Positions 32,618-41,580 of a stretch of DNA of 64,000 nucleotides are shown piece by piece. Numbering within the stretch: position 1 is the stretch's first letter; each line of letters begins with the position of its first letter. The DNA comes from RGIG5579 sp045541915. GTDB lineage: Bacteria > Bacillota > Clostridia > Oscillospirales > SIG627. The stretch covers positions 124,001 to 188,000 of the forward strand of contig JAZQJZ010000012.1 in NCBI GenBank assembly GCA_045541915.1. Direction: 5' to 3'. A program made the translations under genes and the position numbers. The notes beneath the pieces were generated by a model that saw only the letters and a program-made list of their open reading frames with translations, was not told the origin of the DNA and searched no databases.

Positions 32618-33961
32618 TTGGTTACAGTAACGCAAGTGATCGAAAATTCTTTGGCCGAAAAGAGCGGAATTCGCGCAGGCGATGTTCTTCTGGCCATTGA
32701 TTCTCACCCGGTACGCGATATTTTAGACTACCGTTTTTTTCTCACAGAAGAAAATATCCTGTTATCCCTTATGCGCGAAGAAAGAGAATTTGAGGTTACC
32801 ATCCGAAAGGGTCGATACGATGACATCGGACTGGAATTCGAAACCTTTTTGATGGACAAGAAAAAGCGTTGCGCCAACAAGTGCATTTTCTGCTTTATTG
32901 ACCAGAACCCTTGCGGAATGCGAGAAACCGTCTATTTTAAGGACGATGACACCCGGCTTTCTTTTTTAATGGGAAACTATGTGACCCTGACCAATGTTTC
33001 CGATGAAGAGCTCCAGCGGATCGTCACCATGCGTCTTAGTCCGGTGAATGTTTCCGTTCACACCACAAACCCGGATCTGAGAGTGAAAATGCTGGGCAAC
33101 CCCAAGGCCGGACGGATCATGGAGCAACTCAAGATCCTGAAGGACGGCGGAATTGACATCAACTGTCAGATCGTTTCCTGTAGCGGAATCAACGACGGCA
33201 AGGAGCTGGAAAGAACCATTCTGGATCTGGAAAAGCTCTACCCTGCCCTGCAAAGCATTGCCGTGGTTCCTGCCGGCTTGACCCGTCACCGCCAGAATCT
33301 GACGAAGATCACCCCTTACGAAAAGGCCTCTTCCAGAAGAATCATCGAAACGGTGGAAGCTTTTGCAGAAGCCTTTATGAAAAAATACGACACCCATCTG
33401 GTCTATGCGGCAGACGAATTTTATCTTTCTGCCGACATGGAATTGCCACCGGAAGAAGCCTATGACGGATATCCCCAATTGGACAACGGCGTGGGACTGC
33501 TTCGCAGCACCAGAGAAGAGATTTTGGATGAATTGGAATGGCGTTGGAACGAGGGAGAGTGGAAAACGCTTCCCAAAACGCCCCTTTCCATCACCCTGGC
33601 AACCGGAATGGCGGCAAAGGATTTTCTTTCGGAGATCTGCGAGAAAATCCGGGAAAAGCTCCCTTTTCTTTCTTTGAAGGTGTTACCCGTTGAGAATCAC
33701 TTTTTCGGTGAAACGGTAACCGTTGCCGGATTGATCTGCGGCGGTGACCTTCTTCAAAGGGCTCTGGAAGCAAAACCGGAAATTCTTTTCATCCCGGCCG
33801 TTTGCCTTCGTCATGAAAGAGATAAGTTTTTGGACGATATGACCCTGGAAGACTTGAAACAACAGCTGGACTGCCCCGTTTATACCATTGAAAACGGGAT
33901 TCCCCTTTTGGACCAGATCGAGAATTTACTAAACGGGAGGGAATTATGTCAAAACCCGTAA
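32618..33961 (+). CDS. DUF512 radical SAM protein with PDZ domain
   Basis: 447 residues. N-terminal PDZ-like region (SLAEKSGIRAGDVLLAIDSHPVRDILDYRF), then the radical-SAM cluster motif CANKCIFC with FIDQNPCGMRETVYFKDDDTRLSFL, and the C-terminal DUF512 region (VVPAGLTRHR, YAADEFYL, VEN.FFG, CLRHERDKFLDD). The start is TTG 32618, 8 nt after AAAGGAGGT; the longer ORF begins inside the upstream terminator. Family position directly before der is conserved in Clostridia. Reaction unknown. Overlaps der by 16 nt. Confidence 0.88.
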   Translation: MVTVTQVIENSLAEKSGIRAGDVLLAIDSHPVRDILDYRFFLTEENILLSLMREEREFEVTIRKGRYDDIGLEFETFLMDKKKRCANKCIFCFIDQNPCGMRETVYFKDDDTRLSFLMGNYVTLTNVSDEELQRIVTMRLSPVNVSVHTTNPDLRVKMLGNPKAGRIMEQLKILKDGGIDINCQIVSCSGINDGKELERTILDLEKLYPALQSIAVVPAGLTRHRQNLTKITPYEKASSRRIIETVEAFAEAFMKKYDTHLVYAADEFYLSADMELPPEEAYDGYPQLDNGVGLLRSTREEILDELEWRWNEGEWKTLPKTPLSITLATGMAAKDFLSEICEKIREKLPFLSLKVLPVENHFFGETVTVAGLICGGDLLQRALEAKPEILFIPAVCLRHERDKFLDDMTLEDLKQQLDCPVYTIENGIPLLDQIENLLNGRELCQNP

Positions 33962-35277
33962 TCGCCATCGTTGGCAGACCCAACGTTGGAAAAAGTACAT
34001 TTTTTAATAAGCTTTCCGGCGAACGAATTTCCATTGTGGATGACGTTCCCGGTGTGACCCGCGACCGGATCTACTATGAAACCGAGTGGTGCGGCAGAAA
34101 AATGGTTCTCATTGATACCGGCGGTATTGAACCCGGAAGCGGCGATGAGATTCTTTCTCACATTGAAGAGCAGGCCTACCTTGCCATGGACGCTGCCGAT
34201 GTCATCATTTTTATGACCGACATCCGATCCGGTGTGACCGCTGCCGACCGGGAAATCGCCACCATTCTCAAGCGCAGCAAAAAGCCGGTGATTCTGGCAG
34301 TCAACAAGGTGGACTCCATCGGCGCTCTGCCACCGGAGTTTTACGAATTTTATGAACTGGGTGTGGAAAACGGCCCCTTTGCCCTTTCCTCCATTCACGG
34401 TACCGGAAGCGGTGACATCCTGGAAGAGGTGGTACGGCTCCTTGGTCCATCTGACGGCGAGGAAGAGGACGAGGATGTGATTAATGTTGCCGTGATCGGC
34501 AAGCCAAATTCCGGAAAAAGCAGCTTGATCAATGCCGTTTTGGGCGAGAACCGCGTGATTGTCTCCCCGGTGGCAGGCACCACAAGAGATGCCATTGATA
34601 CCCGAGTGGAAAATCAGCACGGGATCTTCAACTTCATTGATACCGCCGGAATCCGCCGGGCATCCAAAATTGATGACCGCATTGAGAAATACAGTGTTCT
34701 TCGAGCAAAATTGGCCGTGGAACGAAGCGATGTTTGCATTATTATGGTGGATGCTTACGAGGGCATCACCAGTCAAGATGCCACCATTGCAGGTCTGGCG
34801 CACGAAGCCGGAAAGGCCTGTATCATCTGTATGAACAAGTGGGATCTGCCGGAGAAAGACAATGATTCCGTGAAAAATGCAACCAAAAAGGTGTTTGATA
34901 TTCTTCCCTTTATGCAATATGCACCGGTGCTCTTCATCTCTGCCAAAACCGGGCTTCGGATCGACAAGATCTTTGAGCACATCAATTATGTGAACATGCA
35001 GGCTTCTACCCGCATTTCCACCGGTATGCTCAACGATATGCTCAATGAAGCCACCACCAGAGTTCAGCCGCCCAGTGATAAGGGAAGAAGGCTGAAGATC
35101 TACTATATGACGCAGGTCAGTGTGAAGCCGCCGAAATTCGTTGTATTCTGCAACAGCGAAAAGCTCTTTCATTTTACCTATCAACGTTACATTGAAAACT
35201 GCTTAAGAGAGACCTTTGGATTCAAAGGTACACCGATTCAATTTGTAATCAGAGAAAGGACAAAGGAAGAATCATGA
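33946..35277 (+). CDS. der: Ribosome-assembly GTPase Der (EngA)
   Basis: 443 residues with two GTPase domains: first G1 GRPNVGKS, DTGG, NKVD; second G1 GKPNSGKS, DTAGIRR, NKWD; and a C-terminal KH-like domain (RRLKIYYMTQVSVKPPKFVVFCN). Essential for 50S subunit maturation. SD GGGAGG lies inside the DUF512 gene. Overlaps plsY by 4 nt. Confidence 0.97.
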   Translation: MSKPVIAIVGRPNVGKSTFFNKLSGERISIVDDVPGVTRDRIYYETEWCGRKMVLIDTGGIEPGSGDEILSHIEEQAYLAMDAADVIIFMTDIRSGVTAADREIATILKRSKKPVILAVNKVDSIGALPPEFYEFYELGVENGPFALSSIHGTGSGDILEEVVRLLGPSDGEEEDEDVINVAVIGKPNSGKSSLINAVLGENRVIVSPVAGTTRDAIDTRVENQHGIFNFIDTAGIRRASKIDDRIEKYSVLRAKLAVERSDVCIIMVDAYEGITSQDATIAGLAHEAGKACIICMNKWDLPEKDNDSVKNATKKVFDILPFMQYAPVLFISAKTGLRIDKIFEHINYVNMQASTRISTGMLNDMLNEATTRVQPPSDKGRRLKIYYMTQVSVKPPKFVVFCNSEKLFHFTYQRYIENCLRETFGFKGTPIQFVIRERTKEES

Positions 35278-35963
35278 GATATTTCTTTCCCTCTGCCATT
35301 GACGAATGGGGTTTTCTTGGCTATTTGTTAAACGGAAAAAGCGGCGCCGCTTTCATTGCACTTCTGGTGGCCGGCTATCTTTTCAGCGCTTTGATCGCCT
35401 ATTTTTTGGGAAGCATCAATTCCGCTGTGATCATTTCCAAAAAGATCTTCGGTTATGACGTAAGAGATTACGGCTCGGGAAACGCCGGAATGACCAATAT
35501 GTTCCGCACCTTCGGAAAAAAGGCCGGCTTTCTCACGCTGGCCGGAGATGTGGTAAAAGCCCTGATCGCCGTTTCTGTCGGCTTTTTGGTTCTGGGTGTT
35601 TCCGGCCAGTATATGGCAGGATTCTGCTGCATTTTGGGACATGTATTTCCCATTTACTTCAAATTCAAAGGTGGGAAGGGCGTGATCGTAGGTGCCATTA
35701 CGGTGCTTCTGATCGATCCGATCGTGTTTTTGGTTCTCATTGGCATTTTTGGTTTGATGTTCTTTGCGTCCCAGATCATTTCTGCCTCCAGCATTACTGC
35801 GGCCTTCTTTTATCCTCTGGTGGTTTATGCATTCAACGGTCCCGGCATTCACATTTTCTTTGCTCTATTTATGGGACTGTTTATCATTGCCATGCACAAG
35901 GACAACATTCACCGAATGATCAACAGAACAGAAAAGAAATTTGTAATCAAAAAGGATAAATAA
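35274..35963 (+). CDS. plsY: Acyl-phosphate:glycerol-3-phosphate acyltransferase PlsY
   Basis: 229 residues, several membrane helices, with the three PlsY motifs: YFLGSINSAVIISK...DVRDYGSGNAGMTNMFRTFGKKAG, HVFPIYFKFKGGKGV, and the later MHKDNIHRM. Transfers acyl groups from acyl-phosphate to glycerol-3-phosphate, first step of phospholipid synthesis. About 20-25 residues longer at the N-terminus than the usual PlsY. Coupled to der through ATGA. Confidence 0.95.
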   Translation: MRYFFPSAIDEWGFLGYLLNGKSGAAFIALLVAGYLFSALIAYFLGSINSAVIISKKIFGYDVRDYGSGNAGMTNMFRTFGKKAGFLTLAGDVVKALIAVSVGFLVLGVSGQYMAGFCCILGHVFPIYFKFKGGKGVIVGAITVLLIDPIVFLVLIGIFGLMFFASQIISASSITAAFFYPLVVYAFNGPGIHIFFALFMGLFIIAMHKDNIHRMINRTEKKFVIKKDK

Positions 35964-37091
35964 ATGAACAAGGTTTCCTTTTACCGCACCGAACATTACG
36001 ATGTGGAAAAGCTTTGTGCAATCGTAGAAAGGATCATCTCTGACCACGGAGGCTGGGATACGCTTTTTGCCAAAGGAAAAAAGGTTGTCATCAAACCAAA
36101 TCTTGTGGTGAAAAAGAAGCCCGAGGGCTGCGCCACCACGCACCCTGCCATTTTGGAAGCGGTGATCCGATGCCTGTTGCCTCACACCAAGGATATCACC
36201 GTGGCAGAATGTCCCGGCGGTCCTAACACCGAAGCCCTCTTATCCGTCATTTACAAGGATACCGGGATCTTCCAGGTCTGTGAGCGATATCAGATTCCCA
36301 TCCAAATGAAAATGACTCCGGTGACCCTGAAAAACCCCTCCCCCATCAGCGCCGGTGAAGTGGATGTACTGGAGATATTCACCCAGGCAGATGTTTTCAT
36401 CAACCTGGCAAAAATGAAGACCCATTCCCTTACCACGGTGACCGGGTGCGCAAAAAATCTTTACGGCACCATTCCGGGAATGAAGAAAATCGAATATCAC
36501 GCGGCCTTTCCCCAGGTGGAGGCGTTTTCCGGCTTGATCTGTGATCTCAACCGTCTTCTCCCCCCCACTCTTTCCATTTTGGACGGCGTATGGGGAATGG
36601 AGAAAGATGGCCCCTCCGGCGGTATTCCTAAATTTGCCGGCGGTGTTTTGGGCGGCACCAATACCTTTGCAGTGGATCTGGCTATGTGCCGCTTTATGGG
36701 AGTGGATCCCGCCCTTTCTCCCATTTTAAATCAAGCGGAAAAGAACGGTTTATTTGACGGAAGGATCACCGTAGTGGGAGACGATCTGGAAGAAGCCAAG
36801 CCTACCCCCTTCCTTCTGCCGGATAGCCAGAAAAAGAATCTTTTGCGGGATTTCCCCAATCTGTTTGGCGGAAAACTGGCTCGCTACCTTTCTCCCCGTC
36901 CTAAGATCACTCCTTCTCGCTGCATCGGATGCGGCGAATGCGCCCGTTTATGTCCTCAAAAGACCATTGTGATTCAAAACAAAAAAGCGCATATCATCAA
37001 AAAGAATTGCATCCGCTGCTGGTGCTGCCAGGAGCTTTGTCCCAAAAAAGCAGTAAAAACACAAAGCCACTGGTTTTTGAAATATCTTTGA
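35964..37091 (+). CDS. DUF362 protein with C-terminal 2[4Fe-4S] ferredoxin domain
   Basis: 375 residues. DUF362 core (KVVIKPNLV, NLAKMKTHSLTTVTGCAKNLYGTIPGMKK, ILDGVWGMEKDGPSGG) followed by two cluster motifs, CIGCGECARLCP and CIRCWCCQELCP. Starts directly at the plsY stop. DUF362-ferredoxin proteins are common in anaerobes and presumed redox proteins; no reaction is established. The second cluster motif CxxCxCCxxxCP carries an extra Cys. Confidence 0.88.
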   Translation: MNKVSFYRTEHYDVEKLCAIVERIISDHGGWDTLFAKGKKVVIKPNLVVKKKPEGCATTHPAILEAVIRCLLPHTKDITVAECPGGPNTEALLSVIYKDTGIFQVCERYQIPIQMKMTPVTLKNPSPISAGEVDVLEIFTQADVFINLAKMKTHSLTTVTGCAKNLYGTIPGMKKIEYHAAFPQVEAFSGLICDLNRLLPPTLSILDGVWGMEKDGPSGGIPKFAGGVLGGTNTFAVDLAMCRFMGVDPALSPILNQAEKNGLFDGRITVVGDDLEEAKPTPFLLPDSQKKNLLRDFPNLFGGKLARYLSPRPKITPSRCIGCGECARLCPQKTIVIQNKKAHIIKKNCIRCWCCQELCPKKAVKTQSHWFLKYL

Positions 37092-37103
37092 AAGGATGCC
37101 CTT

Positions 37104-37958
37104 ATGGAATCCATCACCCTTTCTGCTCACGCCAAGATCAATCTGACCCTTTCCATTACCGGAAAACGGGAAGACGGATACCACACGCTGGAAAGCGTGA
37201 TGCAGGAGATTTCCCTTGCCGATACGGTCAAAGTTGAAACGATTCCTTGCGGCATTGCCATTTTCTGTAATCGCCCCGGAATCCCCACTGATGAAAAAAA
37301 CCTTTGCTACAAGGCGGCAAAGCTTTATTTTGATGCTGCCGAACGGATGGGCGGAGTCAAGATCGATCTGATCAAATGCATCCCGGACGGCGCCGGAATG
37401 GGTGGAGGAAGCTCCGATGCGGCAGCCGTTCTCAAAGCACTGCATCAGCTTTATCCCGCCCCAGTGAATCTTCCGGAAATCGCCCTTCGTGTGGGCGCAG
37501 ATGTTCCCTTTTTCCTAATGGGAAAAACTGCACTATGCCAGGGAATCGGCGAGGTGCTAACGCCCTTGACCTTTTCCGGAAAAGAAGCTCTTTTCTGTGT
37601 GGTGGCCAAAACCTGCCCCGGTCTTTCCACACCGGAGATCTATGGGCGATTTGATTCCCTTTGCTCGGAAAAGCCCCTTTCTCCGTCAGCGGCACAATGG
37701 GAGGATGCCTTGGAGAAGGGTGATATGAAAACCTTCTTTTCCTTGATGCAAAATGACCTGGAGCTTCCGGCTATTACCCTGCGGCCCGAAATTGCCCGGT
37801 GCAAGGAAGCCCTCCTTTCTCTCAAAGCCGATGCGGCTATGATGACCGGCTCCGGCAGCGCCGTTTTCGGTCTGTTTTTCCAAGAAAAAGCAGCACGAGG
37901 TGCGGTCTTGGCATTGAACAAAGCAGGCGCAGAGGCACATTTTTGCACTTTGATTTGA
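37104..37958 (+). CDS. ispE: 4-diphosphocytidyl-2-C-methyl-D-erythritol kinase
   Basis: 284 residues, GHMP kinase: SAHAKINLTLSITGKREDGYHTLESVM, the phosphate-binding PDGAGMGGGSSDAAAVLKAL, ADVPFFLMG and the C-terminal MTGSGSAVFGLF. Phosphorylates CDP-ME in the MEP isoprenoid pathway. 12-nt gap from the DUF362 gene; end of the der-plsY-DUF362-ispE unit, followed by a hairpin. Confidence 0.96.
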   Translation: MESITLSAHAKINLTLSITGKREDGYHTLESVMQEISLADTVKVETIPCGIAIFCNRPGIPTDEKNLCYKAAKLYFDAAERMGGVKIDLIKCIPDGAGMGGGSSDAAAVLKALHQLYPAPVNLPEIALRVGADVPFFLMGKTALCQGIGEVLTPLTFSGKEALFCVVAKTCPGLSTPEIYGRFDSLCSEKPLSPSAAQWEDALEKGDMKTFFSLMQNDLELPAITLRPEIARCKEALLSLKADAAMMTGSGSAVFGLFFQEKAARGAVLALNKAGAEAHFCTLI

Positions 37959-37983
37959 TTAAACAAGAAAAAAACACATCATA

Positions 37984-38013
37984 ATAGCTTCGCAGAGCAA
38001 TTCTGCGAAGCTT
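37984..38013 (+). terminator. Terminator between ispE and spoIIR
   Basis: GCTTCGCAGA/TCTGCGAAGC hairpin, then TTATTTTTTT. Confidence 0.82.
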
Positions 38014-38039
38014 ATTTTTTTGAAAGGATACATAGTGCA

Positions 38040-38657
38040 ATGAGTAGCAAAACGGTCAAAGCCTTTCTTTTTTGGGGACTTGCCATTCTGATCCTGTTCG
38101 TGATCAGCCCCATCGCCGGAGCAGAAAACCTTTACGGATCGGTGATCCGGATCCACGTGATCGCTGATTCCGACTCCCCTCAGGATCAGGAACAAAAGCT
38201 TTTGGTGCGTGATCGGATCGTGGAATATGCCAAGGAGCATTTTTCCAAAGTAGAAAATGTGGATCAAGCGAAAAAGGAAATTGAAAAGAATCAAAAGGAA
38301 ATTTGTCAAGTCGCCAAAAGTGCCTTGCAGGAGGTGGGATGCCAGGACGAGGTTGAAGTATCCTTGACCCGTGAATATTACCCTACCAGGGAATATCAGT
38401 CCCTTTTTCTTCCCTCCGGGAGTTACCTTTCCTTGCAAGTGAAAATCGGCTCCGCTTCCGGGCGAAACTGGTGGTGTGTGCTTTTCCCACCCATGTGTCT
38501 GGACAGTGCCGTGGGAAAGGAAGATGCGCTTTTGGACGTGGGAATGAATAAAGAAAACGTGAAAACCGTAACACAAAACGGAACGTCCTACAAGGTTCGA
38601 TTTAAGATTCTGGAAATATGGTCCTCAGCAAGAGAAAAAATCCAACGCATTTTTTGA
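38040..38657 (+). CDS. spoIIR: Stage II sporulation protein R
   Basis: 205 residues. N-terminal hydrophobic signal (FLFWGLAILILFVISPIAGA), then the SpoIIR core VIRIHVIADSDSPQDQEQKLLVRDRIVEY and WWCVLFPPMCLDS. In Bacillus it is made in the forespore, exported, and triggers SpoIIGA to process pro-sigma-E in the mother cell. It shows that this organism belongs to an endospore-forming lineage. No clear sigma-F promoter found in the short gap after ispE. Confidence 0.93.
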   Translation: MSSKTVKAFLFWGLAILILFVISPIAGAENLYGSVIRIHVIADSDSPQDQEQKLLVRDRIVEYAKEHFSKVENVDQAKKEIEKNQKEICQVAKSALQEVGCQDEVEVSLTREYYPTREYQSLFLPSGSYLSLQVKIGSASGRNWWCVLFPPMCLDSAVGKEDALLDVGMNKENVKTVTQNGTSYKVRFKILEIWSSAREKIQRIF

Positions 38658-38666
38658 AAAAAGGTC

Positions 38667-38695
38667 TTTTCATTTCACTGCCGGAATGATATACT
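38667..38695 (+). promoter_or_regulatory. Promoter of the WG-repeat gene
   Basis: TTTTCA, 17-bp spacer, TATACT, 30 bp upstream of the ATG. Confidence 0.6.
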
Positions 38696-38724
38696 GGAAA
38701 AAAGAAATTCATTAGGCGGAAAAA

Positions 38725-40185
38725 ATGAATCAAAAAACACGAAAACAAAAGCTCTTTTCCAAAAAGATCGCTTTTCTTTCCGGAAGGCTTCTGGTAGCCT
38801 TGATCGCGGTTGGTTTGGGTGCCCTTCTTGTCATGTGGGATATGGGCATTGTGGACCTTCCGTTTTTAATCCGGAAGGATCGAAGAGATCCCATTACGGA
38901 AGAAGAGAAAGAAGAGCCGGACGTGATCACCCAGGAGATGGTGTTGGTGGATTGGGAGGGCTTTGCCCGTTCCAATATCAATGCCCTCTACGATCTTTCC
39001 TTTTTGGAGGACGGATTCGATCGGGTTACCCCTGACGTTTTTGATGGCGAGACCATGTCCCTTTTGAAAACAAGACTCCCCAACAAAGAATATACCACCT
39101 CCATGGGCTTTCTCATTGACCCGGACGGAGTGATCCGCTTTGCAAAAAATTTGGTGGCTCTTCCGGACAGTGAAAGTTATTCTCTGACCCATTGGCGCGA
39201 TCGGAATGGAAGTCCCATTTTTCAGCATAAAGAGTCTATGGAATACTTTGTTTTGGATTCCAAAACCTCTTCCTGGACCCCGGCTTCTTTCTACCATTTC
39301 ACCGACGACAGAGGCATCGATTTTGCTATGCCGGCTACCTACGGTATGAGCGAGAGCACCTATCTTATCTATCAAGAAGGAAAATACGGATATGGCGGCA
39401 CATATCTTGACGGCAGACGAAAAAAAGAACTGAACATTGAGCCGCAATATACCACCGCTTTCCAATATTCCGAAGGCATTGCCGTAATGGCAGATGAAAA
39501 TGGAAAAATCACCTTAAGAGGCAACGACGGAAGTGAGATTTTCACAGAGCTTTCCTTGGTCCTTCCGGAGAAAAAAGGCATGGAAAGCCTGGGTTTCCAG
39601 TATTTTGATCACGGGCTTTTGCGTGTGGTTTTCGCCACTTACGGAGAAGATGGGGGCCTGACCCAAACCCGAGAGGGCGTCATTGATACCAGCGGAAAGG
39701 AATTTTCCATTCCGGATGGGTTCCGGGTGGTCTCTTATTACGACGGAGTATTCACCCTTACCGACGGCGCCCTGTTTGGTTACTATTCCTTCAAAGGCGA
39801 GTGGATTGCCTCCCCGGTTTACTACGGTGCAAGACCTTTTTTTGAGGGACTTGCCGTTGTGCAAAACGAAGAAGGAAAAGAGGGCTTGATCGACTTAAAG
39901 GGTAATGTGGTTTTGCCCTTGGCTTTTGATTCTGTAGAGAATTTTTCGGAAGGGGTCGCTTTGGTTCATTCTGAGGGAGTGGGTGTGTTCCTTCTTTCCA
40001 AAATAAACGGTGTTTATTCCCATGAATACAATGGAGAAAAGGTGCCTACAACCACCGTCCTTTATACCAAGATCACTTTAACCCGCGGACCTCTCAACAC
40101 CTTCCGGGAGGACGATGAAGTGATTGTAGACCGTCCCATTAAGACCACCTCAAGCCGCCCCCAGCTCCCGGAATTCTGGCAGTAA
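38725..40185 (+). CDS. Membrane-anchored WG-repeat protein
   Basis: 486 residues with one N-terminal membrane helix (LLVALIAVGLGALLVMWDMGIV), a linker, and a C-terminal region of WG-like repeats (GKYGYGGTYLDGRRKKELNIEPQYTTAFQYSEGIAVMADENGKITL; GLAVVQNEEGKEGLIDLKGNVVLPLAFDSVENFSEGVALVHSEG). Likely outside the membrane. WG-repeat proteins are binding scaffolds with no known enzyme activity. The C-terminal 50 residues are rich in Thr, Ser and Pro, possibly wall-spanning. Own promoter and terminator. Confidence 0.75.
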   Translation: MNQKTRKQKLFSKKIAFLSGRLLVALIAVGLGALLVMWDMGIVDLPFLIRKDRRDPITEEEKEEPDVITQEMVLVDWEGFARSNINALYDLSFLEDGFDRVTPDVFDGETMSLLKTRLPNKEYTTSMGFLIDPDGVIRFAKNLVALPDSESYSLTHWRDRNGSPIFQHKESMEYFVLDSKTSSWTPASFYHFTDDRGIDFAMPATYGMSESTYLIYQEGKYGYGGTYLDGRRKKELNIEPQYTTAFQYSEGIAVMADENGKITLRGNDGSEIFTELSLVLPEKKGMESLGFQYFDHGLLRVVFATYGEDGGLTQTREGVIDTSGKEFSIPDGFRVVSYYDGVFTLTDGALFGYYSFKGEWIASPVYYGARPFFEGLAVVQNEEGKEGLIDLKGNVVLPLAFDSVENFSEGVALVHSEGVGVFLLSKINGVYSHEYNGEKVPTTTVLYTKITLTRGPLNTFREDDEVIVDRPIKTTSSRPQLPEFWQ

Positions 40186-40197
40186 GAAACAAAAAAC

Positions 40198-40235
40198 GAA
40201 ACAAAGGAGGCCTTTTTCAGGCTTCCTTTTGTTAT
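40198..40235 (+). terminator. Terminator after the WG-repeat gene
   Basis: ACAAAGGAGGCC TTTTTC AGGCTTCCTTTTGT, stem with one mismatch. Confidence 0.75.
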
Positions 40236-40248
40236 TTCCGTAAAAAAA

Positions 40249-40277
40249 TTGACATTATTCCGCGATTGTGCTAATAT
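40249..40277 (+). promoter_or_regulatory. Promoter of the UDP-sugar pyrophosphorylase gene
   Basis: Perfect TTGACA, 17-bp spacer, extended TGC-TAATAT. Confidence 0.85.
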
Positions 40278-40312
40278 TTCAAGGAGATCAAACTTTTGAA
40301 AGGATTGGAATC

Positions 40313-41539
40313 ATGACGAATTTTGAACAGTTAAAGCACTACGGCCAGGAACACCTGCTCCGTTATTATGATGAACTAAATGATCAGGAGAAAAAATCCC
40401 TGATCGAGCAGATCAACGCTGCCGATTTTTCTCTTTTGGATGAACTGAAAAACAAGGAAAATGCTGTAAACGACGAGGGCGCCGGACAGCTCTCTCCCTT
40501 GGGCGCACTGGAAATTGATGAGATCAAGAAAAAGAGAGATGAATACGAAAAAGTAGGAATCCAGGCTTTAAAGGAAGGCAAGGTTGCCGCACTGCTTCTG
40601 GGTGGCGGTCAGGGCACCCGTCTTGGCTTTGACGGCCCCAAAGGCTCCTATAATATTGGTGTGACCCGTGATTTTTACATTTTCGAGGCACAAATCAATA
40701 ATATGCTGGATGTTTGCAAAAAGGCAGACTGCTTTTTCCCTCTGGTCATTATGACCTCTGATAAAAATGATGAAGAAACCAGACGCTTTTTGAAGGAGCA
40801 CCAATATTTTGGTTATCCCGAAGAAAAGATCCGTTTCTTCCGCCAGGAAATGGCGCCCAGCTGCGATTACAACGGCAAGATCTACCTGGAGGGCAAGGGT
40901 CAGCTTTCCCTGTCTCCCAACGGAAACGGCGGTTGGTTCAAGTCCTTGGTCAAGGCCGGTCTTGACAAAGAATTGAAGGACAGCGGTGTAGAATGGATCA
41001 ATGTATTCTCGATGGACAATGTGCTTCAAAGAATTTGCGATCCTGTATTCATCGGTGCCACCATTCTCTCCGGAAGAAACTGCGGTGCCAAGGTGGTTGC
41101 CAAAAATGCCCCCGGTGAAAAAGTCGGCGCTCTTTGCTTGAAAGACGGCCTTCCCACCATTGTGGAATACTATGAAATGGGCGATGAGCTGGCTGCAGAA
41201 TTGGACGAAAACGGAAAGCTGAAATACCGCTTCGGTGTCATTCTCAATTATCTGTTCAGCATGAAGAGAATGTATGAGATCGTAGATGGCAAAATGCCCC
41301 TCCACATTGTGGAAAAGAAGATTCCTCATCTGAACGAAAAAGGAGAATTGGTCAAGCCGGAAAAGGAAAATGGATATAAGTTCGAATATCTTGCCATTGA
41401 TACCGTCCGTGATATGCTCACCTGCCTTTCCTTCGAGGTGGAACGGGAAAAGGAATTTGCTCCCATCAAAAACAAGGAAGGCGTTGACTCTGTGGTTTCC
41501 GCAAGAGCGCTGCTTGAAAAGAACGGCGTAAAGTGCTAA
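40313..41539 (+). CDS. UDP-sugar (UDP-GlcNAc/UDPGP-type) pyrophosphorylase
   Basis: 408 residues. Nucleotide-binding loop LLLGGGQGTRLGFDGPKGSYNIG (about 100-122), later PLVIMTSDKNDEETRRFL, GGWFKSLVKAGLDKELKDSGVEWINVFSMDN and EYLAIDT. This is the eukaryotic-like UDPGP family (UAP1-like) rather than GalU or GlmU. It forms UDP-GlcNAc or UDP-hexose from UTP and sugar-1-phosphate. ATG 40313 follows GAAAGGA; an earlier ATG-type start at 40268 lies before the transcription start. Single-gene transcript. Confidence 0.88.
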   Translation: MTNFEQLKHYGQEHLLRYYDELNDQEKKSLIEQINAADFSLLDELKNKENAVNDEGAGQLSPLGALEIDEIKKKRDEYEKVGIQALKEGKVAALLLGGGQGTRLGFDGPKGSYNIGVTRDFYIFEAQINNMLDVCKKADCFFPLVIMTSDKNDEETRRFLKEHQYFGYPEEKIRFFRQEMAPSCDYNGKIYLEGKGQLSLSPNGNGGWFKSLVKAGLDKELKDSGVEWINVFSMDNVLQRICDPVFIGATILSGRNCGAKVVAKNAPGEKVGALCLKDGLPTIVEYYEMGDELAAELDENGKLKYRFGVILNYLFSMKRMYEIVDGKMPLHIVEKKIPHLNEKGELVKPEKENGYKFEYLAIDTVRDMLTCLSFEVEREKEFAPIKNKEGVDSVVSARALLEKNGVKC

Positions 41540-41547
41540 AAAGAAAA

Positions 41548-41580
41548 AAAGGATACACAAAACCGTGTATCCTTTTTCTT
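41548..41580. terminator. Bidirectional terminator
   Basis: AAAAGGATACAC AAAACC GTGTATCCTTTTT between convergent genes. Confidence 0.88.

Noticed and set aside
33949..35184. 411-codon open frame opposite der
   Set aside because: Lies wholly antisense to the certain der gene, with low-complexity His/Gly composition; a shadow of biased codons.
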